Shown piece after piece: positions 1 to 8,952 of a stretch of DNA of 64,000 nt. How positions within the stretch are numbered: the stretch's first letter is position 1; each line of letters begins with the position of its first letter. This DNA comes from Scilla litardierei (Eukaryota > Streptophyta > Magnoliopsida > Asparagales > Asparagaceae): the NCBI GenBank assembly GCA_030789695.1, contig CM061134.1:61883334-61947333 (forward strand), in the 5' to 3' direction. Made by a program: the position numbers and the translations under genes. The notes beneath the pieces were generated by a model that was not told the origin of the DNA, did not search any database, and saw only the letters and a list, made by a program, of their open reading frames with translations.

Positions 1-1204
1 TTCCTTAGAAGATCATCTCGTCCCGATTCCAACGCAATTTATTTGTATTTTTTTGAAATCGGAGAGATTTTATACATTTTCTATAAGACGAGTCTGCGAG
101 GCTGAAATTCTGACGTGACCGCGTGGATTGCTCCATGTGGCCGCATTGGGTTGGGTTTTCCTCGACCTGTTAGGGTTTCTAATGGGTTATAAGAGGGTTT
201 TTTGCGCCGTTTTGAAGGGGGGTGACCCTTGGAGGCTTTTTTCCTCTTTTTCATACTTTCTCTTAGGTTTTAGGAGTAGGGTAGGTTAGATTAGGTTTTT
301 GGACGTGGTTTTCATCCGTTGGAGCAATTGTAACGTGTATATCTTATAATACAACGATTGAAGTCACATATTTCTTTCTACATTTTGTGTTTTTATTATT
401 GTTTTATGTTCTCTTTATTGAATCTTTGTTATTCTCTGTGTTTCTATTTCTGTAGTGAGTAGATTCTTGATCTGGGGCAATGGTGTATCCCCTATTTGTG
501 GATTTGAACATGTATTAATGAAAATTGATTGGTTGTTATATGAATGATGATTAGAGATATGCTAGGATTATTATTATCAATGTAGGTCGAATTCCCTCTT
601 TGTGGGTTATTAGCTTAATTCACAATTGACGTCAGGGTTAATCTAGGGTTTTCGAATACATTGATCGATACTATCGAATTGCACGATTGACGTCGGTAAT
701 TGAATAGAGCCCTCCTAATATAGATCTAAATCCTAATCCGTAGAAGTGGTATGGAGGAAGATTGGGGATATTCATCGAACATAATGCACCTAGTGCGTAT
801 CGATGCACGATTGACATCGGTATCGATACGAGCTAGGTAGGCCTATCATGCGCCACGGAAGTGGGGGTAGGGTTAATATATGGGGATATCTTATCATGCA
901 CCAAGGAAGTGGTGGGGGTAAATGAATACCCTTAGATTTGACGACCTCTCTCTATTCCAGGAGTTCAACAACCGATCAACCCAAGCCATTTCTTATCCAA
1001 TCCATAATTAGGTGACACCTAGCCTTAGATTCCCTTTATTCTATTGTTTCTTCCTATTCTATACATCCTCCACATATCCTCACGTAGCTAACCATAGCCT
1101 AGGATTGGGCTAGTACTCAATTAACCAACCTCACTGCGAATGACCTGTTAGCGCTACGACGACAGCCGTACGCTTGCGGTTTATAAATGTAAAACGATAA
1201 TAAG
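1..1204 (+). mobile_element. Athila-C 5' LTR, 3' part (cut by window edge)
   Basis: No gene is seen. The stretch ends five bases before a tRNA-Asp-type primer-binding site, so it is the end of a plus-strand Ty3/Athila-like 5' LTR whose start lies outside the window. The exact LTR end is uncertain by a few bases. A TATA-like TTATAAGA at 187-194 is a candidate promoter, which would make the rest R-U5 leader. Positions 611-838 hold three hairpins whose loops contain ATTGACGTC or ATTGACATC; they are annotated separately. Two copies of a motif like ATGCGCCACGGAAGTGG lie near 848 and 896. Confidence 0.75.
611..838 (+). repeat. Hairpin array with a shared loop, Athila-C LTR
   Basis: Three hairpins carry related loops. 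At about 611-646, arms TAGCTTAA and TTAATCTA enclose a loop with ACAATTGACGTCAGG. At 671-707, arms CTATCGAATT and AATTGAATAG (8 of 10 pairs) enclose GCACGATTGACGTCGGT. At 796-830, perfect 9-bp arms CGTATCGAT and ATCGATACG enclose GCACGATTGACATCGGT, and the stem extends outwards by about seven further pairs. The loops resemble each other but the stems do not, which points to selection on pairing. The TGACGTC core also looks like a bZIP binding site, so a DNA-level role is possible. Confidence 0.65.
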
Positions 1205-1208
1205 TTTT

Positions 1209-1226
1209 TGGCATCGTTGCCGGGGA
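1209..1226 (+). other. Primer-binding site (tRNA-Asp type), Athila-C
   Basis: TGGCATCGTTGCCGGGGA matches 16 of 18 bases of TGGCGCCGTTGCCGGGGA, the complement of the 3' end of plant tRNA-Asp. This is the usual primer site of Athila-type Ty3 elements. Confidence 0.85.
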
Positions 1227-1489
1227 GGTTGTGCCTGATTGATATTAGTTTAATTCTAGGTTAGTTAGTCTACGTGCATATAAAAAAATAAATAAAAATA
1301 AATAAAAAAATTTCCCACCACCTCATTATTATTTGTGCTATTCTTTTGTACCACTGACACACTTTTCTCCTCTTGTTTTCTTATTTGTTTTGAAGGCGCA
1401 TTTTGGAGACAATGTGGATGCCTAAGTGATTGGACACTGGAAATTTTGATGGCTCAACGTCATATGGTGCTTAGATGGAAGTCCATAGT
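1227..1489 (+). mobile_element. Athila-C internal leader, truncated
   Basis: This is AT-rich untranslated leader after the PBS, with an A/T-only run near 1279-1310. No gag start is reached: the element is interrupted at about 1490 and does not resume in the window. I see no gene here. Confidence 0.6.
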
Positions 1490-1567
1490 TGTAATAGGCC
1501 ATAGTTCCATATATGCTAGGGCCAATAGTTTTTCTTGTTGTATAGTGTATTGCATGCTTGACTATGT
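1490..1567 (+). mobile_element. Possible start of a Tekay/Del-like LTR
   Basis: The stretch begins TGTAATAGGCC, which fits the TGTAAT start of chromovirus LTRs. The matching end (GGGGCATTACA) is at 27817. Removing the copia-1 insertion (TSD TATGT) joins it to 20178-20350, and removing the LINE joins that to 24852-27817, giving one LTR of about 3.2 kb. This is inferred from termini only. Confidence 0.4.
1563..1567. repeat. Target-site duplication of copia-1 (left copy)
   Basis: TATGT directly precedes the left end of copia-1 and recurs at 20178-20182 directly after its right end. The right copy lies in a TATG-rich stretch, so some chance agreement is possible. Confidence 0.6.
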
Positions 1568-1760
1568 TGTAGGGACCGTCTTACCCTTGAAATACTTATA
1601 ACAAACTCTAGAGTGGGGGCAAATAGAGTAATGGCAATAAATCGTGCAATTAAAATTTACTTGCAACTGCGGAATAATAAATGCAAGAGAAATTAATCAA
1701 CCCAATCAATCCAAACACAAACACAAGATATTACCATGGTTCTCAAAACTTGGGTACGTC
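1568..1760 (-). mobile_element. copia-1 3' LTR, first piece
   Basis: This aligns with the start of the right LTR from 18434, sharing the GGACCGTCTTACCCTTG region and the AATAGAGTAATGGCAATAAATCG block. The LTR is cut at 1760 by Athila-A and continues at 13721. Confidence 0.85.
1756..1760. repeat. Target-site duplication of Athila-A (left copy)
   Basis: ACGTC at 1756-1760 recurs at 13716-13720, exactly flanking the Athila-A LTRs. Removing the element and one copy restores the uninterrupted copia-1 LTR, as seen at 18622-18650. Confidence 0.95.
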
Positions 1761-2120
1761 TGATCGCACCCCGGATACACGTCCCGGAGCGACGGTTGTA
1801 GTTTTACCGCAAGCGCACGGTATAGCGGCGAGCGGGTATCGAACACAGGGAGGACGAATGACCGTGCTTGTTCCTAATCAACCTGGCTATTCAAGAGAGA
1901 TAATTGCCTTGGGCGATCCTGTCACAATCGTCAGACAAATGTGCGAAATATCAAATCAAATAAAGAACGTCTAGGGAATGGGGAATCCCCGCTACTCACC
2001 GTATTTCATAAAAGTGGTTCGTCGGTATTAAAATTGCTAGAATGAGAATTCGGATGAACTAGTTGCAACTGAATGTAGAACCAAGCTCATGCTCTCGCGC
2101 TGTTGCCGGTCTATAGCTTT

Positions 2121-2420
2121 CCTAGGTTCGGGTCCAATCTCTTGCAAACCCTAGCCTAGGGAAGCTAGCATTAGGATCAACATCATCGTCCAATCGCGCA
2201 CCGAGCCCAATCTCTTGCAAACTCGGTCCACGATCTAGATTGGGATAGTTCCTACCCGTCCAATCTCTTGCAAACGGGTATTGGCATGGAATTGCACCCG
2301 GAAATCCTAATATCGGTCCAATCTCTTGCAAACCGATCCTTCGAAAATCCGACTCCAACCCAGTTTGGATTTCTAGGGTTTCCTATCGAATTGGGATCCA
2401 ATCTCTTGCAAATCCCAATT
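2121..2420 (-). repeat. Five-hairpin array with constant loop, Athila-A 3' LTR
   Basis: The 14-base core CCAATCTCTTGCAA (sense TTGCAAGAGATTGG) occurs five times: 2134-2147, 2207-2220, 2260-2273, 2318-2331 and 2398-2411. Each core is enclosed by complementary arms, and the arms differ every time: 13-base arms with 11 matches at 2121-2133 and 2148-2160; ACCGAG/CTCGGT; TACCCGT/ACGGGTA; ATCGGT/ACCGAT; and AATTGGGAT/ATCCCAATT. In sense orientation it lies downstream of the TATA-like box, so it should be part of the RNA leader. Confidence 0.85.
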
Positions 2421-2902
2421 GATATGAATACCTAGCCATCCGTAGTAAATCGATCCCAATCTAATCTCAAATAACAATCCTAGCTCAATTTCTACCAATT
2501 CATCACAATTATGAAATAGGACTCGTAGGGTTCATCCCCACGCCCCGAGACGTGGTGACTACTCACAAATCATAGCAATATCACAAATTTGATCAATGAA
2601 ATAAGCAATGGAACTCATCACAAATATTGAGATAAACAATAAAAATAGAATTTTTAGGGAAGAGAGATGCAAACCAATGGAGTTCTTCAATTTAATCCAA
2701 CAAAAATCCAAGTTTTTCCTCCTCTCCAATCACAATAATAAAGCTAAAAAGTAATCTAAAAGCTGCAAAAAATCTAAGAGATGGCTCTCTAAAACTAGGG
2801 TAAAAACAGGGCTTAAATAGCCCCAAAAATCGTCCAAAAATCCTGACCAAAACGCCCCTGCACAGCCTGTTTTCCGCAAATTTCGCTACAGGCAGCGCAT
2901 CG

Positions 2903-3284
2903 CACTCGGCCGAGTGACAAATGTCGCTCGGCCGAGTGAGAAACCCTGTACTTTTCCAGTAAGTCGGGGCCTTCAGGGGTCTTCACTTCGGGAGCGGCTC
3001 GGCCGAGTGAGTTGTCGTCACTCGGCCGACGGCTTCACTGCACTCGGGCGGACGTGGTTTACCACTCGGCCGAGTGGGTCTTCTGAAGCTCAGGTGGCCG
3101 AAAAACAGAAACTTCGATATTTTGGAGGGGCTTCATCTGGGCGCCACTCGGGCGGACGTGGTATCGTCACTCGGCCGATGCGGTCTCCGTCGCTCGGCCG
3201 AGTACACATGGAAATCGTGTCTGAACGGGTCGGCCGAGCAGTGTCTCGCTGGTCGGCCGAGTTGCTCCTCCACTCGGCCGAGTG
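2903..3284 (-). repeat. CGGCCGAG palindromic-word array, Athila-A 3' LTR U3
   Basis: About twelve copies or near-copies of CACTCGGCCGAGTG or its core lie irregularly spaced in 380 bp, for example at 2903-2916, 2927-2936, 2998-3007, 3063-3076 and 3271-3284. In sense orientation they lie upstream of the TATA-like box of the LTR. The core is self-complementary and CpG-rich. Confidence 0.85.
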
Positions 3285-3579
3285 GGACACAAAAAATGCC
3301 CAATTTGATTGTTTTGGCCTCCTCGTCGCTCCTGCGACGTCCATTCTTCTTCCGCTCCTCTCCAACAGCAAAATACCCCTCGGGGAGGTCGTCGGTGGCC
3401 GTCTAGAGTAAGCGCATCTCGAGATCACTCCAAATCGCGCCAAATCTCCTGAAATGCGACAAAAACAACAAATCGTGAAAAGCATCGCAATATCGTCGAT
3501 ATATCGTGAAAAACATGATTTGGGCGATCTAAATGGCATGCAAATACACGGAAAAAAGGTGTAAAATAAGGAGTGATCA

Positions 3580-3592
3580 AAATCCCCCAAGC
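3580..3592 (-). other. Polypurine tract of Athila-A
   Basis: Directly inside the 3' LTR, the sense strand reads AGCTTGGGGGATT before TGATCA. It is the expected plus-strand primer. Two further copies of the same motif lie upstream, near 4174-4190 and 5189-5203. Confidence 0.85.
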
Positions 3593-5540
3593 TTGCCTCT
3601 TACTCGTCCTCGAGGAAGATAAGTAAAAGGCGAACCCGGTGGATTCGGAAAACGAAAACGGCGAAAAACGAAAAAAAAGAAAAACGAAGAAGAATGAAAA
3701 CGAAACGGAAACAAGGAAGGAAGAAAGAAAGAAAGAAGCGAAGAGGTGGGATGCTAGATCATTTTCTCAGGACGTGGGTTTCACTTACTCTTATAGCATG
3801 CACCGGATGAGAAATACATGTCAAAGAATTTTATTTTGATATCATAGTATAATAGTGCAAATAGAAATAGAAAACCCACGAACAACGATATAATCATGAA
3901 AAATGGAATGATTTTAAAATTAACATCGTCTGAATCATTTAAAGCGGTATACAAATCACAGATCACACACTTTTCAATTGAACGCTTTCTATCTGGAGTA
4001 TAAGAGTATCACACTAAGAATAGAGAGAATAGAAAAGTATGGATTTCATGAAATGAACGCTAGGCTTAGATTTCTGGATTTCGTAAAGCTAGAAACAATC
4101 TCACCGAGTATAGAATATTACTTAGCCTAGGTTGTCGTGCAATGTCAAGTAGTCACTCTCTCACACATCAATGGATCCCCTCCCCCAAGCTTATCTATAA
4201 GCGTGGTGGCACAAAAATATTTACATCCCCATTTTTATATAGCTCCAAAAGCAACGAAAAGAAAGAAGAGAGAAAGAAAGTGAGATGGGATCTTTTATTG
4301 AGGATTTTTCCTCTCTTTTTTTTTCTTTGCAATAAGCAATATATACACAATGATCCCAACTCAGAGAGAGATAATGATATACAAGAATGTTTCTCTCTTT
4401 TATTATTATTATTATTTTTTTTGAAGAGGGGTTTTGGAGCTAGGGATTAATAGCGGGGGAAATGCCATAAAATAGAATTACTAAGGGGAGATTCACCAAT
4501 GATTTTAAAAGTAGAGAAATGATGTTCAAGATTTGTGGAGAAAGAAATATATGTAACTCTCGGTTCACTCTATAAGACATGCACGACAACTTCAGCAGGG
4601 TAATCTAATCTACTCAGTTTCGATCACAAAAAAAGCTAACTAATCCAGATATATCATAGCTAACATCATTCAATCATCCTGAAGTGAAGTGTACAATTCA
4701 TGCATATAGAAGTGATAAAGGAAAAGAAATCAGTACTCCAGATATAGGCATTCAATGCGTGAATCTTGGTGTGTTTTCTGTGATAGCATACATATGAATA
4801 TTTAGGCTCAGCTAATAATAAAATTTCATCCATTTTCATGTGGCGAAAGTGTGGGTTACTATTTCTAAATGCAAAGGAAGTCATAGCATACGATATCAGA
4901 AATAAAATCTAAGACATGACAAATATAGCATGCATATAGAATAAGCTAACTCCACGTAGACGTCATCACAGAAAATTCATCTCTAGTATGAGATGAAAAA
5001 AGAAAGAAATAAAGATAAAGGAAAAATAGAACTATTTACAATGCGGCACGTAGAGAAATAAGAAAAACGTGATGCATGGTAAAATGAGAAAAGATGATGA
5101 AAATAAGTGAAAATAAGTGCAAAAGCGGAAAGTGGCGTGAAAAACTAAAAATAAAGGTGGCAAATCGAAAAAGAGAACGTGAGAACTCACTCCCCCAAGC
5201 TAAACTGCACAGTGTCCTCAATGTGCAAAGTGTGGCACACAGAGAGACAAGTAATGTGAGGGGCAAGTGAGGATGCATGCATGAGGGAAAGAAAAAAGAT
5301 AATAAAATGAAAAATAAAGAAATGAAAATATGATGCGGATATAATGCATGCACAGATATGAGTGATACGAGTATAAATGTGTCACCAAAAACTCTCCCTC
5401 TCCCAAAAAGGATATATAAATAGATACGGCAAAATGAGAATCCCAAAATAAGTGAGGGGAGGGGGGCGGGCGAAAATGCAACGGGACCCAGCAGAAACGG
5501 GCAGCATAACGGCAGGAATAGACTAAGGCATCAGGGGTGC
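3593..5540 (-). other. Athila-A 3' noncoding region
   Basis: About 1.9 kb between the stop of the ORF1-like gene and the polypurine tract. It is AT-rich and purine-strand biased. Short open frames here are low-complexity (Lys/Glu runs at 3639-3780, Phe/Leu-rich frames at 5036-5481) and match no family I know. Two internal polypurine-like motifs (CCCCCAAGCT on plus) are present. Confidence 0.6.
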
Positions 5541-7744
5541 CTAAGAAGGTGGCGCTGCACCGTCTCCGTCCCGAGGCGGGGGTGGTGGTGGTGGTGGTGT
5601 AGGCTGCTGAGCTGAGGTGGGCGTGGAAGTGGAAGCAGGTCTAGTGTGTGTGGAAGTGTGTGTGGGAACCTGCTGGGTGGGTGGGGGTACGCGCGGGAGA
5701 CGCTCTAAGATCTGTGTCAGGCAGTAGTGGATCTGAGGGATCAGGTCAAAGCGTCCAGCCATCGTAGAGACGGTGGAGGACAGGGTCCTAAGGTCACCTC
5801 TGAGACCGCCCACCGCCAACTCAAGAGCACGAATGCTCTGCAGTACAGTGTCGGGCGGGGGTGGTGCAGAGGGACGCACCGGTCTAGGCTGCGCAGGGCG
5901 AGGCTGGCGTACGCGTGTAGAGTATGTAACGGGCTCAGCAGGGAAGGGGACAAAAGGTGCCGCGCCTGCAAATGTGTGCCTGGCCTCAGTGTGAGGCCGG
6001 GGCACCGGCTGGTGAGAAGCGGAGGCAGCGGCAGCAAAGGAAGCGTGCAAAAGTGGCAACGAGGTGGCTAGAGAGGTCTGTGGCATAGAAGTGTGGACAG
6101 ACGCCACGACGCTCTCGGAGAGTACGGCGGCTGTGGAGACAGAGGTAACTACCGCTGGGGCGGAACTGTGTGGACCAAAAGGCGCAATCCCAGCGGAGAT
6201 CATGCTAGCCATGGTCTCTACGACCGTGGCAAACGAGGGCTCTCCACTCTCGACAAAGGTCGGCGGGCGCTCGGGGAGTGCGGAGCAAAGAGGCTCCACG
6301 GACAGAGGGCCAGAGGTGCCAGCGGGAGTGGTGGGGACAGCCTCAGAAGTGGTGACAGTGGTGGAAGTGGGCTCAGCAAAAGTACTCTCGACACTGACAG
6401 AGGTGGGGACAGAAGTGTCAGGAGCAGCGGAAACGACTGGTATGGGCTGAGGGGCCACTGGGTCAACAGGGTCGGCGGCAGGCTCGGCAGGGTGTGCATC
6501 AGGGTCTGCGGGGGCAGCCTGGGCAGCGTGGGCAGCGTGGGCCTGCTCGGCCTCCTCGGCCTTGAGCACGTAGGCGGCGGGGATGAGAACATCCATCTCT
6601 GGGAGCCAGTCAACGTGGGCTGGTGCAATCTGGGTCCGAGCACGGCTCGGGAGAATCATGTAATCGGCCCCGTAGGGGCCGTGCAACCAGACCCAGTGAC
6701 GCTCACCATGCGGACGAAGCATCTTCATCCGGGCCATGACATCAATCGACAAAGAAGTGGGGCCCGATACTCGCCGCAGGTCGTCAGGTAGGTCCTCGCC
6801 CGTCATCATGGTAAGCAGGGTGATCAGACCGCCGCAGCAGATCGGTGAGCGAGCGCCCACCGATACAATGATGCGGTCTAAAAACCAAGCCGCAATGTCG
6901 ATCACGACGACGGGGACAAGCTCGTGTCCATCCCTAGATAGAGCTCTGGGACGTGTCATCGCATAGAGCATGTAGAGCTCTGGCGTAGACATCGTGCCCG
7001 GCTCATATCTGGCCAAAAAGGTGGTCGCCATGAGGCGCTGGGCAATACGTAGGCAGGGGTGGACAATGGCCGAGGCCTTGGCCCTACTAGGGTCAAAGGC
7101 GACGTGGTGGCCTGTAATCCGGGCCCAGAAGGCACCGGCGTCGAAGGAAGGTGGGGGGATGTGGGTAGGGCCATAACCGCGATCGGCTCCGGGGACGGCG
7201 GGCCATGAGAAGAACGCTCTCATCATATCGAGAGTGACCTGGCACTCTCGATCCATGAACCTGAATGAGCATCCCTCATCGGTCCGGGCGATCGAACTCA
7301 AAACCTCAAGTGTCGGGCGGGTGAACGTGTCCGCCGACACCTGAAGGAAGTCGCGCCAACCCACGTTGTCGTACAACGTGAGTATCCCCTCTAGTACCCC
7401 AGGCGTCCAAGGTCAGCGAGGTGTGCAAACCTGGAGGGTACGATCGAGCGCTGGGAGATACGGTCGAAGACGGCGCGGTGTGCGTCGTCTCGGAACGTGA
7501 TCCCGAGCGGCCCGACCAGTGGAGCCGGTGGTGGTGGCTGTGCAGCGGCGGGGAGTGGCTGTGCAGGCTGTGCGGGCTGTGCGTGCGCTGCAGGCTGTTC
7601 GGGGTGTGCGGGGCCTGTAGGCTGTGCGGGGTGTGTGGGGGAAGGCGGAGGAGAGTCCTCCACCAAGTGGGAGGGGCCGGGCTCGTCCGACCGCTTCCGC
7701 TTGACGGAAGCTCTCGTCGACCGCGGCCGTGTCCGGGGCGGCAT
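5541..7744 (-). pseudogene. Athila ORF1-like protein in env position (one frameshift)
   Basis: The function of this family is unknown; its position after gag-pol made authors call it env-like. The ATG at 7744 opens a basic, Pro/Ser-rich N-terminus (MPPRTRPRSTRASVKRKR), then the block ITFRDDAHRAVFDRISQR. Near 7395-7405 a one-base loss in a G run shifts the frame into a stop. The other frame then continues from about 7400 to the TAG at 5541 as one 600-residue stretch. The conserved core has WRDFL, SFRFMDRE, ASAIVHPCLRIAQR, GTMSTPELYMLYAMTRPR and ICCGGLITLL then LPDDL. The C-terminus is Ala/Pro/Thr/Ser-rich, with a short heptad-like segment (LELAVGGLRGDLRTLSSTV) and a poly-Pro tail. I see no convincing transmembrane helix or signal peptide. 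The same core recurs in Athila-B at 55426-56427. Confidence 0.75.
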
Positions 7745-8277
7745 ATTGGCCCCGAGCGCGCCGAAAAGTGAAAAAAGTGCGGTGCGTGTAAAAGAATGGA
7801 AAGAGTATACCCAAACACACCGCGAGTGCTAAGCAGTGGAAGCGTGTGAAGTCCGCGCCTCCACGAAGTCCTGAGCAGCCCGTAGAAGCTCCCCTGAGCT
7901 CCCCTAAGCTCCAAAAAGCAACCTGCGCATGAAAAAGCGATATCAACGGGTAATAATCAAAATGTATGGAGCAATAGGGGTATAATGGATAGATATAGGA
8001 ATTGATTTGGGGTAGGGGTTCGTTTAGCACATGGATCCTCAAGAAATACACGAAAAGAGGCGAAAATAGGCAAAATAAACGATACCGGAGATGGCCGGAG
8101 CGGCTGCCGCCGGCGGCGACTCGGGCGAGTCACGGCGGTGGTTGGCCGGCAGTGGCGGGCCAAGCGGCGGCACGAGCGGGCGAGTATGGGCGTGAGCGAG
8201 GGGATTCGGGCAAGGGAACTGAAGCGTCAGGCGGTTTGGGGGTGTTTGCGGTTTCGAAAAATGAGCCCCCCTCGGCC
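7745..8277 (-). other. Leader before the Athila-A ORF1-like gene
   Basis: About 530 bp between the internal TATA-like box and the ATG at 7744. I find no conserved coding motif; the open frames here are short and on both strands. If the internal promoter is real, this is the 5' UTR of a separate transcript. Confidence 0.5.
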
Positions 8278-8285
8278 CTTATATA
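8278..8285 (-). promoter_or_regulatory. TATA-like box after the internal array, Athila-A
   Basis: The minus strand reads TATATAAG just downstream (sense) of the last CGGCCGAG word at about 8298. The same order, palindromic array then TATA-like box, occurs in the LTR (array to 13039, then TATTTAAG at 12956-12949). No transcription start has been shown. Confidence 0.5.
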
Positions 8286-8295
8286 ATAAAACTTA

Positions 8296-8628
8296 CGACT
8301 CGGCCGAGTGACGTGGGCACTCGGCCGAGCGAGACCATTGAAAGTTTCCTCCCCGCTATCGCTTCGGCCGAGTGGCTTTGCCAGCATCGGCCGAGTGGAG
8401 TAAGTCCATTCGGCCGAGTGACTCAAGCTACTCGGCATGACTCGCTCTAGGAGGGTATCCGTTGTACTCGGCCGAGTGGGAATCTATACTCCGCCGAGTG
8501 GCAGTTCTAATGAAATGAGGAAAATAGACAGAGAGTTGGGTACAGCAGACTTCCCTCGTTCGTGAGCGGCTCGGCCGGACGAACTTCTGTACTCGGCCGA
8601 GTGACTAGTATGCTCGGCCGAGTGAGCC
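8296..8628 (-). repeat. Internal CGGCCGAG array, Athila-A
   Basis: About ten copies of CTCGGCCGAG or one-base variants between gag-protease and the ORF1-like gene, for example at 8298-8310, 8318-8330, 8363-8374, 8387-8397, 8410-8420, 8466-8478 and 8591-8602. This is the same word as in the LTR U3 of this element, so the LTR array has been copied here or both were kept by a shared process. Confidence 0.85.
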
Positions 8629-8883
8629 TTGTGTTCTGCTCTTTGTCTTCGTTTGGGCTCTAAACTCCGTCTTTCTTCCTCCAGTCGATTTCATCCTCCT
8701 CCTAAGCGTCGAACGCCTTCTTGGGGCGCTCCTCGTCGTCTCGTTCATCCTCCTCATGATGGATCTACCTATCTCCTCTCCTGTCAAGAAAAATAGGACC
8801 CGTTATCGCAAAATTTTTGGGCGAACGACCCGAAACACTAAAAATTTCTAAAACGAAAATAAAGAAAAAGTAAAAATAAAGCA

Positions 8884-8939
8884 AAAACCGTCGGGTTGCC
8901 TCCCGACAAGCGCTCGTTTAAGGTCGTGAGCTCGACCCC
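8884..8939 (-). other. Conserved Athila junction motif
   Basis: The sense strand reads GTCGAGCTCACGACCTTAAA, then a block with GCGCTTGTCGGGAGGCAACC. A diverged copy follows gag-protease in Athila-B (41485-41530). From memory, similar blocks follow pol in Athila-type elements. Here it follows protease directly, which would put the missing pol segment immediately before it. Confidence 0.55.
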
Positions 8940-8952
8940 CTATAATTTTCAA

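Larger units (their letters stand above)
1761..3579 (-). mobile_element. Athila-A 3' LTR
   Basis: 1,819 bp, same length as the 5' LTR. It contains the five-hairpin array at 2121-2420 and the CGGCCGAG array at 2903-3284. The open frames across 2914-3590 on both strands are by-products of the palindromic GC-rich words, not genes. Confidence 0.95.

Noticed and set aside
2121..2420. CRISPR-like array of CCAATCTCTTGCAA repeats
   Set aside because: Repeats are short and spacing is irregular (53-80 bp). The flanks are complementary arms, and it lies inside a plant LTR. It is a hairpin array, not CRISPR.
2914..3590. ORFs of 110-166 codons in the Athila-A LTR on both strands
   Set aside because: They read through the CGGCCGAG palindromes, which lack stops in several frames. 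The same applies to 13050-13675 and 33255-33793.
3639..3839. Lys/Glu-rich 66-codon frame
   Set aside because: Low-complexity purine-rich sequence in the 3' noncoding region of Athila-A.
6064..6791. Open frames on the plus strand opposite the ORF1-like gene
   Set aside because: They are antisense shadows of a GC-rich, Ala/Ser/Thr-rich coding region and have no recognisable motif.
5541..7744. True viral envelope gene in Athila-A
   Set aside because: No signal peptide, fusion-like or transmembrane segment is visible. Only the genomic position resembles env.
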